Below the pieces are notes generated by a model that worked only from the letters and a program-made list of their open reading frames with translations, did not search any database and was not told the origin of the DNA. From Vitis vinifera (lineage: Eukaryota; Streptophyta; Magnoliopsida; Vitales; Vitaceae): DNA of 64,000 nt. The DNA is taken from assembly GCF_030704535.1 (NCBI RefSeq), contig NC_081819.1, positions 21,238,001-21,302,000 on the forward strand. The letters run 5' to 3'. Below are positions 1 to 12,000 of the stretch, piece after piece. Position 1 is the first letter of the stretch, and each line of letters opens with the position of its first letter. A program made the translations under genes and the position numbers.

Positions 1-245
1 AATGAAAACATTTTTTTTTTCCTTTTTTTTAAAATATATATATTTCACAGCCACTGAAAGAAGTGAATTTCTTTTCTGATTTGGATCTCTATACCCTTTA
101 CTGTTTTAATTTTTATAAAAATTAATACTATATGAGTCCTAAATTTATCCTTCTCTCATCCAGATTCCTTGCAACAATACTGGTCAAATGTTTCTTTTTT
201 ATTTTGACCTTTTTATGTGTATTGCTGTGTATTGCATGCAAAAAG

Positions 246-3208
246 GTATGAAGAAGACATATGGACAGAGATTGCAAAGCACCTGGATGGTAAATCTCTG
301 GTGATGCTGGGAACAACAAATAAGTGGTTCCACTGTCTGATCATGGAGGACAGTATATGGAAGTTTGCTTGTCTGCGTGATCTCCAGCTACCAGAACCAC
401 AACACACATTCCTCAATTGGATCAAGCTTTATGCTTCTGCTTTTGGTAATGAGCAGGGTGTTAAATTTTCTCCATATTTCAGTTATGTTATGGTTCTTAT
501 AGTGGATTAGTATCACCATCTGCTTAATGACTGCCTTGCAGATGGAAGTCACTCTTTCATGTTCCGTCAGCGGGAGAAACATATTGGTAATTGCCCTTCC
601 CTTTTTACTGTTATCTGGATTTTTTTGCCTTAGTTGCAAGAGACACCAATTAGTTCTCATGGTTGAAGCGGCTGCTTCCATGGTCTCTGGAGACTGTTCT
701 TATGAACAATTTTCAGTTATTAAATAACAGTGCACATTGTTTAGGGAGGAGGCTAATTCGGTGCAGTTAAGGTGAGAAATTGTTTGGAAAGCACAGACAA
801 TAATTGTATACCATCAAAGTATTGTAACTTTTCTTACTGACGAGTCTTAAAAGAGTGATGGAACTCATTGTGCCACATTATGCCACTGCTTGTGCTTTAG
901 CAGAGTAGAAAGGATCAATCCCATGAGTCTCAAAAGATAAGTTAGATTATTATCTAGTTTTGGGTTCTGCCCTTGGATAGGACTCAGGACACATCAATTT
1001 TAAGTTTACCCTATTTTTCATCTACTTTTTTCTTAACAGGGATAGACAATTTGTAAATTTTTTTTCTCCTTATCATCATTCTTACCAAACATCATGCATT
1101 TTTCAAAATATGAATTCAAAGTCTTTTCTCTAGATTCATAATTTTTCATGCATTTTTTTTTTTAATGAAACCAAATAGATTGGATGCGAATCGGTGCTTT
1201 TTTCCTTGATTCACCAATTGCGCTCCTAGCTGAGAAGCTGAATTGCCCCTTGAAAATGCCACAAGGTGAAAACTTAGGGAAAACATTGGAGTCATGCGGC
1301 TTCTGCATATTGAACAATATCAAAACGGGGATCTGGATAGCTGGTACTTCTAAACATTGAAGGATGTTGTGTTCAATTACTTGGACTAGTATCACTCCAG
1401 CTAATTACATATTTTTCCTGGATTTGTCTTTTCAGATCTACAACTTGTTAGATGCCCTGTCTGTGACCTCAACACATGTGATGGTAAGCAGGAATCCATC
1501 TATCAATAAATTTGAACTCCTAAAGAGCCATTTTTGTTAATGCTGGTAAAAACAGATTGCTGGTTGAAGAGTTTGATTGTAACTCAACACATACTGGGCG
1601 CTATTTTAGCCAGTTAGCCTAATATAGACAAAGGCCAAACTTTACAGAATGTGGAACACTTCCTATTTTTGCTCAAGTAGTTCAAGGAGTAGGTTGTTAA
1701 TATGCTATGGGCTAGGCATAGAGATTCTTCAAGGAACAGTTCTTACAGCTTGTTTTGTTGTATTCATTGGAGGATCATGTTTGTCATTTTATAGGGAAGT
1801 AATTGATCCAAATTGTTTTGCTTTGTTAGTAAAACCAAACTGTAAAATCAGAAGCTTGAGGGCAACCAGGAATGCATCCTAATGAGCTATTTCTTGGTTT
1901 ACATGAGGCCAAATTCATTGGCCTTCCAACAAGTAGGAAGGTTTACAGAGCATGTTTAGGTATTTTTGGTTAGAGAACCACATATTCCACTTAAACTATT
2001 CATTACAGGCAGTTGGTGTCTTAAATTCTGTGTTGAAGCACAACTCAAAATGGTAACTTGCTCATTTATGCAGGAACCATGCAGACATTAGATGCTAGGC
2101 ATATAGAACTCTTCCTAAGTGAGGGCTACAGGGATGGGAGCTGGGAGTACCAGATAATAGGATCTCATGACATCAAAAAGCATGCAGATGGAGCTTCTGC
2201 AGGCATTTTTGATATCAAACACCTCAATGATTCTTCAACCTCTGGTAACTCTATATGCTTCATGCCAATTTGTCATTTCATTCTTCTGCCTGCTAGTCAT
2301 TTCATGTCTTTGGGGCAAACAAGCAAAATTTTGTGTTCTGCTAATTGCCAACGACGGCCCAATAAAATTGATCACTTTTGCATTAGGGCTTGGAGTGGCT
2401 GTTATGAAATTTTGAGGCTTCTTTTCTCCTTGACTTTGCAGTAATCCAATAGAAGATGGAGAGTTTTTACTAATATTTTTCTATCTTAGCTTTCTTTTCC
2501 TGTTAACTAATTTCTCATGGAACTACATCTATGCTACTTTTTGTGAACCAAATGACTTTAAAGTTCCTCTATGTATGGTATCATTGATAGAATCTCTTTC
2601 TAGTAACTATGATGATCCTTCAATGTGATTCACATACACCAACAAAAGAATTTTTAAAAGAATCACAATTAGTATTGGCCAAAAGATTCTCTATCTAGGT
2701 GTGCATCAACTGTTAATAACCAAAAATTAGATATTTCTGAAATTAAAGATATATTAGTCTCATCAAATCTCCATGTGAATTGGCAGAGATCTTTAATCTC
2801 AAGTCATGGGTAGGGAAACCCAATGATTGGCAACCAAAGGCTATGATTACCCTACATGCAGTTGCAATCAACACAAATTTACAAGAGAATGAAGGTAAAA
2901 ACTTCCCAATTGTATAACCTCCTATATCAATTTACTCTCCAGTTTATCAGTCTTATACTCATGTCATCAATTAGTCACCTCAGTTACTTAAATCAAATGA
3001 GCAGATTAATTATATTTGCCCATTAATATTCAGCCGTTTACTGACAGTATACACATCTACACTTTGTTAAAGATTTCACATCCAAATATAACCTTACATG
3101 TTTTCTTATCTTTTCTATGAATCAGGTCTTCATGTAAAATACCAAGCTATGAAAGCTGGGCCTGATGGAGAAGTTGTTTCTCTGAGAATCTCACAGCAGC
3201 TCCTGTAA
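246..3208 (+). CDS. RMF: RMF-type F-box protein (At3g61730-like), C-terminal exons
   Basis: Seven GT-AG exons can be followed in one frame: about 246-445, 542-586, 1179-1343, 1436-1483, 2074-2244, 2787-2894 and 3126-3208, encoding about 273 residues ending SLRISQQLL. The first visible exon carries the end of an F-box-like region (EDIWTEIAKHL, LVMLGTTNKWFHCLI). Later exons carry a Cys-rich stretch (RCPVCDLNTCDG) and the strongly conserved motifs DARHIELFLSEGY, SHDIKKHADGASAG and KSWVGKPNDWQPKAM. From memory these match Arabidopsis REDUCED MALE FERTILITY, an SCF-type F-box protein linked to tapetum and pollen. Its role here is inferred from the family. No ATG precedes exon 246 in a convincing context, so the N-terminal exon lies upstream of the window. 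The exon boundary at 246 is the least certain. Confidence 0.85.
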
Positions 3209-3703
3209 TTCTCCTTAAATCAGATAGAAATATACAGCTTTTTCTTCAAGGCTTAACAAAGAAGCCTTTTTGACATTTTAGTAAATAAATATACCTCACA
3301 AATAAATGAGTTCTGTATACGTGCATATCAGTTAAGAGACTGTTATGTAGTCAACTTCATAAAGAAAATACAAATATTCAGTTGTTTCAGTCTTCCCTCT
3401 GCATACCTTATATTGATGTGCATATTACTATTACCATGGTACATACATTCCGATTTGTTAATAGCTTTTCTATATTTTTTATAGTCTGCCTCTGTAACAG
3501 TACCGAACAGATGGAACCATTTCATTTCTGTGGTGTTTGTGTCAGCACCCAAGGGCTTCCCTAGTAGGTATGGGCCATAAAATGACAACTTGGTTATTAG
3601 AAATTACCCTTGTATGAACTTTTGACTTTAGAAATCTTTAAATAGTTTAATGGGGTCTTACTAATAAGGGATGGCCATCCCTTGAATCATTCCTTTCAAA
3701 CTC
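3209..3703. other. RMF 3' flank and ATL upstream region
   Basis: AT-rich sequence between two co-oriented genes. It should contain the RMF 3' UTR and the ATL promoter. Short open frames here show no domain and look like chance. No clear TATA box was assigned. Confidence 0.5.
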
Positions 3704-5587
3704 ATGGCTTTCTTGGACATCTTCTTCTTTCTCTTCTCTGTCTTTCCCCTGATTCTTGCAAGAGAGGCTTGCCCAGTTTCCAGGTGTGGCAGCAATGGCT
3801 CCACAATTGGATTCCCTTTCCACCTAGTAGGCCAGCAACACCAAAACTGTGGTTATCCCGGGTTCAATCTAAGCTGCGGGAGTCCAGGTATAACAGTTCT
3901 GAGACTTCCTTATTGGGGAGAATTCTTCGTTCGCGGTATCAATTATATCACACAAGAGATACAACTCTATGACCCGGACAATTGCCTTCCTAAACGACTT
4001 CTGGCCTTCGATATTACGGGTTCTCCTTTCATGGCTGAGTACTACCTGAACTACACCTTCCTCATCTGCCCCTCTGAGCTCACAAGGTTTCGGTTCACCG
4101 CCATTGACTGTCTCAGCAATTCCACATCCTCGGTCTTAGCTACTTCTTCCATGAGTCTTGTTAGTAAAATGTCCTCATGCCAGATACTCACTACTCTAGC
4201 AGTTCCAGTTTCGTGGCCTGTTCAGAATGAGGAAGACTTCTCATCAGACCTCAACTCAGATCTTCAGTTAACATGGGATGTGCCCAGTTGCGGAGACTGC
4301 CAAGCTCAAGGCGGTTCATGCGGGTTCCAGAACAGCTCCAGTCTAGAAGTCGGATGTTTCTCTACGCCCGGAACAGGTACATGATCTTTCCTCATCTTCG
4401 CCGATTCATTCTCTTTACATCTTCTTTTGCACCAAAGATTTTCTCAATCACAACGACTTCATACCGCCATCTAGCCTAAAACATTTGAGGAAAAAAACTT
4501 TGTGATTTTCTGATTGGGTCAAGATATTCTTGGTGGAGCCAAGCTGTAGTTGGCCAAGAAACTGAGATAAAGAGGATATTTTTAGCTTTGCAATAGTCAA
4601 TAATACGATGATGATGGCATGACATGTAATTGGTTTTGTGAAATTGACTTTATACCATTATTATTATTAAATTAACCAAAATTATAGCTAACAATAACAA
4701 TGTCAACTTGGCGGTAGCCAACTTGAGATGTAAACAGTGACGTTGCTTTTCTCATTTAAAATGGGTTATAGGGAATTGCGTGTACTAAATGTACTCCATT
4801 CTTTGAATCGCCTTGAAAGTCAAAATCGCCCACAGCCCTACTACAGTTTTGATAGAGTCATTTGAGGGCTTCATGCGGTGAAACCAGGGAAAGCAAAAGT
4901 GACAATGGCATAGAAAATGAAAAATGGTCCTTTCAATTTCTTCAAGATCATTATAGTTTTGGAAAGTAAAAGAATAATCCTATATCGGTAGAAGTCAATG
5001 TTTTATAAAATTTTAAAAATCACCCACTCTCCCACTCCGAGAATGGCTTTTAGAAGATGTTAGAACTTAGAAAAGCGTGAACAGAGCCTCATTCAACAAT
5101 AAAAATGCTCATAAGAAAACTCTTTTGCACATGATTTGCAGACAATGGAAGCGAATCCAGTGGTAGTCTCCGAGTCTTTAGGATCATTTCCTTGTCCATT
5201 ACCTTACCAGCCATCATATGTGCTGTTGGGATCGCATTCTTCATATGCTTCAGTGACAGGAGGCGCGACCACAGCCGGGTAAACGCTGCACAGCAGAGCG
5301 CTGCTTCTCTTGAAGCGCCACAGGAGCCTGCTGCCATGATGGGCCTAGATGAGTCCACCATTGAGTCCTACACAAAAGTGGTTCTTGGAGAAAGCCGACG
5401 CGTTCCTGGACTTAATGACAGCACTTGCCCTATATGCTTATCGGACTACTGCACCAAGGAGACACTGAGGTGCATACCTGACTGCGGACATTGCTTCCAT
5501 GCTGAGTGCATTGATGAGTGGCTCCGGGTGAATGGAAGCTGCCCAGTTTGCCGGAATTCTCCATCTCCTGTCTATGTGAATCCATAG
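3704..5587 (+). CDS. RING-H2 finger protein, ATL20/21/22-like (GUB_WAK_bind + TM + RING)
   Basis: Two exons, 3704-4376 and 5142-5587, give 372 aa, the usual size for this family. Residues 1-20 are a hydrophobic signal peptide ([19 protein letters not shown]). Next is a Cys-rich extracellular GUB_WAK_bind domain ([25 protein letters not shown]). A membrane span follows at the start of exon 2 ([19 protein letters not shown]), then a GLD-like motif ([12 protein letters not shown]) and a complete RING-H2: CPIC, then [10 protein letters not shown], then SCPVC. It is probably a membrane E3 ubiquitin ligase with a cell-wall-facing domain; substrates are unknown. The start ATG is chosen because the signal peptide follows at once. 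The splice restores Asp at the junction (G|AC). A truncated relative of exon 2 lies at 21291-21580. Confidence 0.9.
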
Positions 5588-6020
5588 CTTCTCTGTAGCC
5601 TGGCTGAAATGAATAAATTGAAAATTCCTACAAATTGAATTCCTTTCTCAACCGTCCATATCCAGTCTCCCGAGATCCAAACAGAATTATTTAGTGATGG
5701 GGTGTTATTCATTTTTATGTGTACATTGTGATTGTCAGCTGGAAACATATGGTGTTCATTTATATTGTGCACCCTGAAATTGTGAGTTGTAACATATGAA
5801 AATGTTTTAGGAACAGTGATACAAAGAAAGAAAAATATATCCTATGATTGCTTTCATCAAAGTTGATGCGTCCCAGACCTATGTTCCAGCATACAAACCA
5901 TATATATAAAACAGAGGATTAGCAGTTACACACACTTCAATTGCGATATCAGTCATTTAAAGGGAACACATTGCTCAAGAAGAGGCGAGGATTGAAGTCA
6001 GATGAGCCATGAGGGACATC
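5588..6020. other. Convergent 3' flanks of ATL (+) and SDE2 (-)
   Basis: About 430 bp between two stop codons facing each other; it should hold both 3' UTRs. No gene or repeat is seen. Confidence 0.5.
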
Positions 6021-8336
6021 TCATTTCTTGGCGAGCAGCTTCTTTGGTAGCTTCTCCAAAGGTATAGTCTTGAGCAGGAAAAGCCTGGCAGCCCGCTCTT
6101 GCAATGTACCTCCACATTTCAACCCACGTTCTTGCAGTTCAGATTTTAACCTTTCCAGTCCAAGAACCTACAACCAATTCAAAAAATTAAAAAGAATGTT
6201 GGTGACTGTTAAAACCGATGATATAAAACTTCCAGAGTACATATATAAAGATGCCACTAGCATGGGCTTGAAAAACTGGTTGGAGATTTATGGTTCTGCA
6301 TTTGCACTCATACAATTACCAGGCACATTATTCCATCAACAAAGAACAGGTTAAGATTCATAGTTTCACACCCTCTAGTTCTCAACTAAAATATCCATTA
6401 ACAATTTTTTTTCCTATTTCTATTTTAAAAGTCATAACAACAATCCATTTGGAGTGTAGGATCATACTCATCACAATTTATCAATCATTTTCAACACAAT
6501 ATAATCTTTACCCAACCCACTAAATAGTGGTCATGATCATCCAACTGCTGCTTATTCTCAAATTCATGGTTTGCTAATGGAAGTATATAGGGAAGGTCAC
6601 AAACTGATTAAATCTAAACTAGAATTCAAATGTTAAAATCTATAAGAGATGACTATCAGTAAAAAAATCGTTGTTAGAATCAAAGTATAATAAGGAACCG
6701 ATGGCCTGCAGCAAGATCTATGATGATGAACCACTAAAGAGTTGTTGAAGCAACTAAACTAATAAATCATTCAATTAATGTAATCATGTGGATGAGAAAA
6801 TCGATTCTGACAAGCATACCTCCATCTCTGCAGCTGAACTGAAGTCATCAAAGTTCAGAGGCTTTCCTGCATCCAAGGTGTCTGTGTTTGCCACACTTTC
6901 TTCTCCTTCATGAACACCTGGTTTAGATTCAGAAACACCATTGTCTTCAGAATCAATTGCTACCTTTTCTATGTCACTGCCATTCTCTGAACCCGAATTG
7001 CTTTGGGGTAGACCGATAACTTCCACATTTCCAGATTTGGGTTCATCAGAATCTCCCTTTTCAGGCTCAACTGCTTCACTTCCCACCGCATCCAAACAAG
7101 AGACACTTGTAGCCTGAACTACTTTTTCTTCCTGGACCTCTGGTTTAACTTGCCCAAAAGCTTCTTTTTCTTCTTCTGAACCACTCTCACATGACCCTCC
7201 AGAACAATCTCCATTCAATTTTCCACCAGATACTGAATCAAAACTCCCATCAGTTTCCTTGTTTGAATCTGAATCACTCCCATTATCCAAAACAATAGAC
7301 CTCTCGTTTTCTGCATCATCTTCATCGCTGTCACTTTCCTCTAATTTTTTCTTTCCCATCCTAATAAAACCAACCAAAAAAAAAATAGAAAAATTTAGAA
7401 AGACAAATCAAAAGAACAAAATTATGCTCTGTTTGGTTGGTAAGAAAATTAGCCGGAAAAAACACATAATGTATAAACCAAAAATTTGAATCTGAGGAAT
7501 ATTGTTTGGATTGGTACACATAGGGTTTCCCCTTTTTGGAGTTACAAAGGTCTATTTTGAAAAGAGTGTAATTTTACAATTGAAAACCCTAACCTAACCA
7601 AACAGGCCCTTTATTTTCCATTATTCCCCAATTTTCTCAGCAACCAAACGTTGTTATAATTAATTCAAATCAAAACCCTGTCGAATTAGAGATCTTACCA
7701 AATCTTCAATCTTTTTGCATCAGAAGCTGAGGTCGCCACCTCCCCGCCCTTCCGCTTCCCAAATCCGCCCATCGCCTCCCTCACCGATGCCTCCACCTCC
7801 GCCACACACTTCGCCGATTCCTCCCGATACTTCTCCACATACTTCTCCGCCGCCACAGCCGCCGCACTTCCATTACCACTTTTCCCCTTCTTCGCCGCCT
7901 TCTTTATGTAATCCTCCGCCATCCTCTCTAGCTCTCTTTCCGCCGCCTCCGCCCTCCACTCCTCCAACTTCTTCTCAGCATTGACATGCCTCAGCCTCCG
8001 CCCACTCATATCCCTACACGCATCAAAATTATTCGTCTTCTTCTGCCCCGCCTTCGTCGCCGCCCCACGGAGGAGCGAACCGAAACCACCCTTGCCGCCG
8101 GGAAGAGGCAGAAGAAGGTGCACCGTCGGGAAGATACCGCTTCCCTTATCGGCGGAAATTAGGGTTTCGTCGGAGATTTGACGCGATTGCGAAACCAAAC
8201 GCTGGAGGTGGACAGGGATCGATGTGATACGGTGGAGATGGCCCTTAATGACGTCGCCGGAGATTGTGGGTGATGTAAGCCGGATGGTTAGAGTTTTTCC
8301 ATCCAGGAGTTTGGCGAAGAGGTGGTAGATCTCCAT
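6021..8336 (-). CDS. SDE2: SDE2-like protein (ubiquitin-fold splicing and genome-stability factor)
   Basis: Three exons on the minus strand: 8336-7699, 7360-6820 and 6167-6021, giving 441 aa. Residues 1-81 form the Sde2 N-terminal ubiquitin-like fold ([16 protein letters not shown]), ending at the processing signal PGGKGG. A basic/coiled SDE2 core follows ([21 protein letters not shown]). Exon 2 encodes a long acidic Ser/Glu/Asp-rich linker (EESDSDEDD). Exon 3 encodes a SAP-like tail ([30 protein letters not shown]). In fission yeast and human, Sde2 is cut after the GG, leaving an N-terminal Lys; the processed protein acts in spliceosome function and replication-stress control. The plant role is inferred. 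The exon 1/2 junction forms a Trp codon (TG|G). The gene is divergent from ATG6. Intron 1 plus exon 1 were copied to 30.2-32.9 kb. Confidence 0.92.
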
Positions 8337-9076
8337 CGTCGGGTCTGTTGGGAAGATGAGAAAATTTGACTGGAGAAGGGAGACGAATCGAATAAATGAA
8401 GAATCGAAGCCCTAACTGATCCAATTTAGGGGAGTGTTTGGAAATTGGGTTATTGAAATCCTATCCACAGATAAATCTTAAAATAGTCTCTCCCTTTCTT
8501 TTACTTTCCTTTTTTATTAAAACAAGTTATTTTTATTTTATTTTTTGGCATGACATAATTTATGGAGAAAATAAAAATAACATAAATAAAATTAATTTTA
8601 ATTTTAATAAATTAATGAAATATCTCAAATAAATAAAGTTGCTGTATAATTTTGTTAGCTCAAAGTTTCATAATAAATTTAATATAAAAATATTTATTTT
8701 GCATATGTTTTTTATTGATTTTTTTCATTATTTTGTTTTTATAACTTATAATTTAATTTTAAGATTTATTAATAAATGAAACTTAAAATAAAAAAATGAC
8801 AAGTTGGTCCGTAGGGACAGGTTTCGGGCCTTAGATTAGGGACAATGGACCTTGTCCGAAATCGTCTCTCTAGCTTGAAAAGCCCATTTGAGGCCTGAAT
8901 TTTCGGGCTTGGGCCGGGCCGCGGGACGAATTTACAACTTCTAATAATCTTTTCAAAGTCCGATTCAGATTGCTCCAATCCACCCGAAACAAACCCGGAG
9001 AAGAGCAAAACTTCAATAGAGCCGATTGTACGGCACATGCAAATCCTTGTGTGGAGAGTATACAGAGGAGAAGAAG
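8337..9076. promoter_or_regulatory. Divergent promoter region of SDE2 and ATG6 with site II-like elements
   Basis: About 740 bp separates the two start codons. The centre is very AT-rich. The ATG6-proximal part is GC-rich and holds AGCCCA (8881-8886) and TGGGCC (8910-8915), which match plant site II elements (TGGGCY, TCP-type sites typical of housekeeping genes). AGCCCTAA-like sequence lies near the SDE2 start. Shared regulation is inferred only from position. Confidence 0.55.
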
Positions 9077-12000
9077 ATGATGGAGGATTCGGCCAATAAA
9101 TCTCGGACCTTTCCGGTGGATCCGACTCTGCCGAGATGGGTCTGCCAGAACTGCCGCCACAACCTATGCATCGTCGGCGTCGACTCCTACGCCGACAAGT
9201 TCTACTCCGACTCCTCTCGCTCTGGTTAGGGTTTCATCTTTTTTATTCGTCTTCAGTATTTTTTTTTTTGTATTTGTGGTTTTTCGTTGCTGGAATTGTG
9301 GTTCTGAACTGAGTCTGAGTTACTTCTTGGAATCGTCCATGGAAAATCGCTTCTTTTGAGTTTTTTTTGCACTGAATTGTGTGGTGAATCAGTGCAATTA
9401 TGATTCGTGCGAGTTTAGCTGTGAAATATTTCTGAAATCGGGTTTCCTTCTTTTATGCCCATTGAGAGAATTCAGACTCAATTCTGTGTTTGTAGTCGCC
9501 CTAAATACTATGAACGCATTAACTATGGATATATGATCGAAGGATTCTGAAATTGGATTTCCCTTTTTTACGATATTGAGACAATTTAGATCAATTTTGT
9601 GTTTTGTAGCTGCCCTAAAGAGATTGTGTTCATTAACAGTGGATTTATCTCAGATATGCGCCCCCAGACACGTGCTTGGACTTGTCTGTTGGAGGGGAGC
9701 AAACATTCTGAAATTGGGTTTTCCCCTTTTATGCATCTGGGGACAAATGAGACTCAGTTTTCTAGTTTTCCTAAAGACAATGTATGCATTAACTGTGGAT
9801 TTGTTGATAGTTGGGTGTTAAACATGCGGTCAGTCAGTTTTTGTATTTTGGAGGGATGAACTTTTGCTAAAGCTGGGCCAACTCAGGTTTAATATAGAAA
9901 TATTTGTTACCAATAGTAGGATAAGATGTATGGTGTAATTTCATCATCTTGATACGTAATTGTTGAGTATTTAACAATATGTCAATTTGGGATTTATCTT
10001 TGCTTTGATGTTGTGTAGTGTCAGCCAATAGAAACATAGTAACTTTTTGATGTGCACTCTATATTAAGTGAATTGGGTATGTGCATTAATTTTTTGTTTC
10101 GATTTGGAATGAGGGCATGCAGGAATGCAGGGATCTTTGATCCATGGGGCTGGCAGTGTGTTGGGTTCAACGCATATGGACCATTCATTTGTTGTGTTGC
10201 CAAAGCAGAGAAACCAGGCACAGGGGGTCCCTCCTCGTCCTCGAGGCGGAGCTGTCCAGCCTGATGTAAGCCAGTCTGGAAAGGCAATGGAAGAGTCTTT
10301 TGTGATGCTGCCTCCAGCACCTGCTTCAGTGTACAAGTGTGAGTCTGCAGCTGAGGGTTCTGGGACCCACTTACCATCGCCTGAAGGAGGTCCGAGTGGT
10401 CATTTACAGCCCAACAATTCTGGGTTTCACACAACTATAACTGTTCTGAAGCGTGCCTTTGATATTGCCACAACCCAGATACAGGTTTGATATATCTAAT
10501 TTTGTTTTCTTAATGGCAAAGGAACTTTGATTTGGTTTCTGCAGTTGGCTCTAAAAGTTAGGTTCATCTGTTCTGTTAGGCTTGAGATATTAAAATTATG
10601 ATCTCTTTCTCTATTTGCTATTTTCCAGGTTGAGCAACCTTTATGCCTTGAATGCATGAGGGTGCTGTCTGATAAACTTGACAAGGAGGTTGAAGATGTG
10701 AATAGGGACATCCAAGCATATGAAGCTTGTCTCCAACGTTTGGAGGGAGAGGCACGAGATGTTCTTAGTGAAGCTGATTTTCTCAAGGAGAAATTAAAGG
10801 TGCTTATCTGGAAACCAATTCTCATGAATGGGTCATTTTGTCAATTCTACTTTTGTTCTTTTATCAACCTTGTGGGGAATATGTATTTAACATCTCTTTT
10901 TTATTAAGAAATCCATATTTAAGATGGGCAAAAGCGGTTTGGTTCATAGACAAAAACTAGGTTTTGTAGAATGATAGAAATACTAAGTGACTTATTGCAT
11001 CAGCAGCAGAGTTGTGATCCTGTTATGACAACACTAGTAGAAGGCGCATACACAATTCATTTACTTATTTTTACTTTATTGTCAATTCATGAAGTTTTCA
11101 TTTCACTTTTTGCTTTGGGGAGAAACCAATAAGCAGGAGGCAATTTACCCTGAATTGAAGAGGATCCAGGGTTCGTCAATTACTCCCATGAAGACACTAT
11201 TCAACTTTCCATGTAAAACATTCTCAAGTTTGCTATAAAGTTTATAATGCTATTGGATAAGAACTTGTTTATCACTTAGTGGTTTTCTTTATATTATTGT
11301 AGTGATCTGAACTTAATGAGTTGAAAATGCTAAGATGTATTCAATCTTACAAGGTGAAACAGTTCAAATTTGCCTTTGAGTAATGAAAAAGAACTCAGTT
11401 GAAAATAGTTCCATGCATTGATTTCTTGATTCCTTGTGTACCCATTAATATGGCTGAGATATCATACTGAACTTTTCCATCTGAGGACCAACATGTTAAT
11501 TGCATGATCTTTGAGTGCATTTAGATTGAAGAAGAAGAACGGAAACTGGAAGCAGCTATTGAAGAAACTGAGAAACAGTGTGCCCAAGTAAATGCTGAAA
11601 TGAAGGAATTAGAGTTAAAATCTAGCCGCTTTAAAGAATTGGAGGAGAGGTATGTTTTTCCCCATGATAATATTTGGTTAACTAAATTCCATATTTTAAT
11701 GGTTCCTGACAAGCTATTTTGTTAACAAATCTGTTTTTAAGAATTTTATTCACTTGGAGCTCTCTCTCTTTCACTCTGTGTGTGTGTGAAGTTGTTCATC
11801 GGTAATTGTATAGTGAGCTTCATGTGTATCAGGTACTGGCACGAGTTCAACAATTTCCAGTTTCAGTTGACTTCACATCAGGTATGTTGCTGGTATATAA
11901 ACCGTTGCTGCTCTTTTTAGTAGTTTTACTGCTTTGTCTATGAATCTTTCAATTGTTTACAAAGAGTTTTCTGTCAACAGGAAGAGAGAGATGCAATTCT

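Noticed and set aside
7715-7984. Plus-strand Pro/Ser-rich open frame
   Set aside because: It is the antisense of SDE2 exon 1. The Pro/Ser richness follows from Ala/Glu/Gly codons on the real strand.
10021-10434. Minus-strand open frame of 137 codons
   Set aside because: It lies antisense to ATG6 exon 2, which splices and aligns clearly with Beclin on the plus strand.
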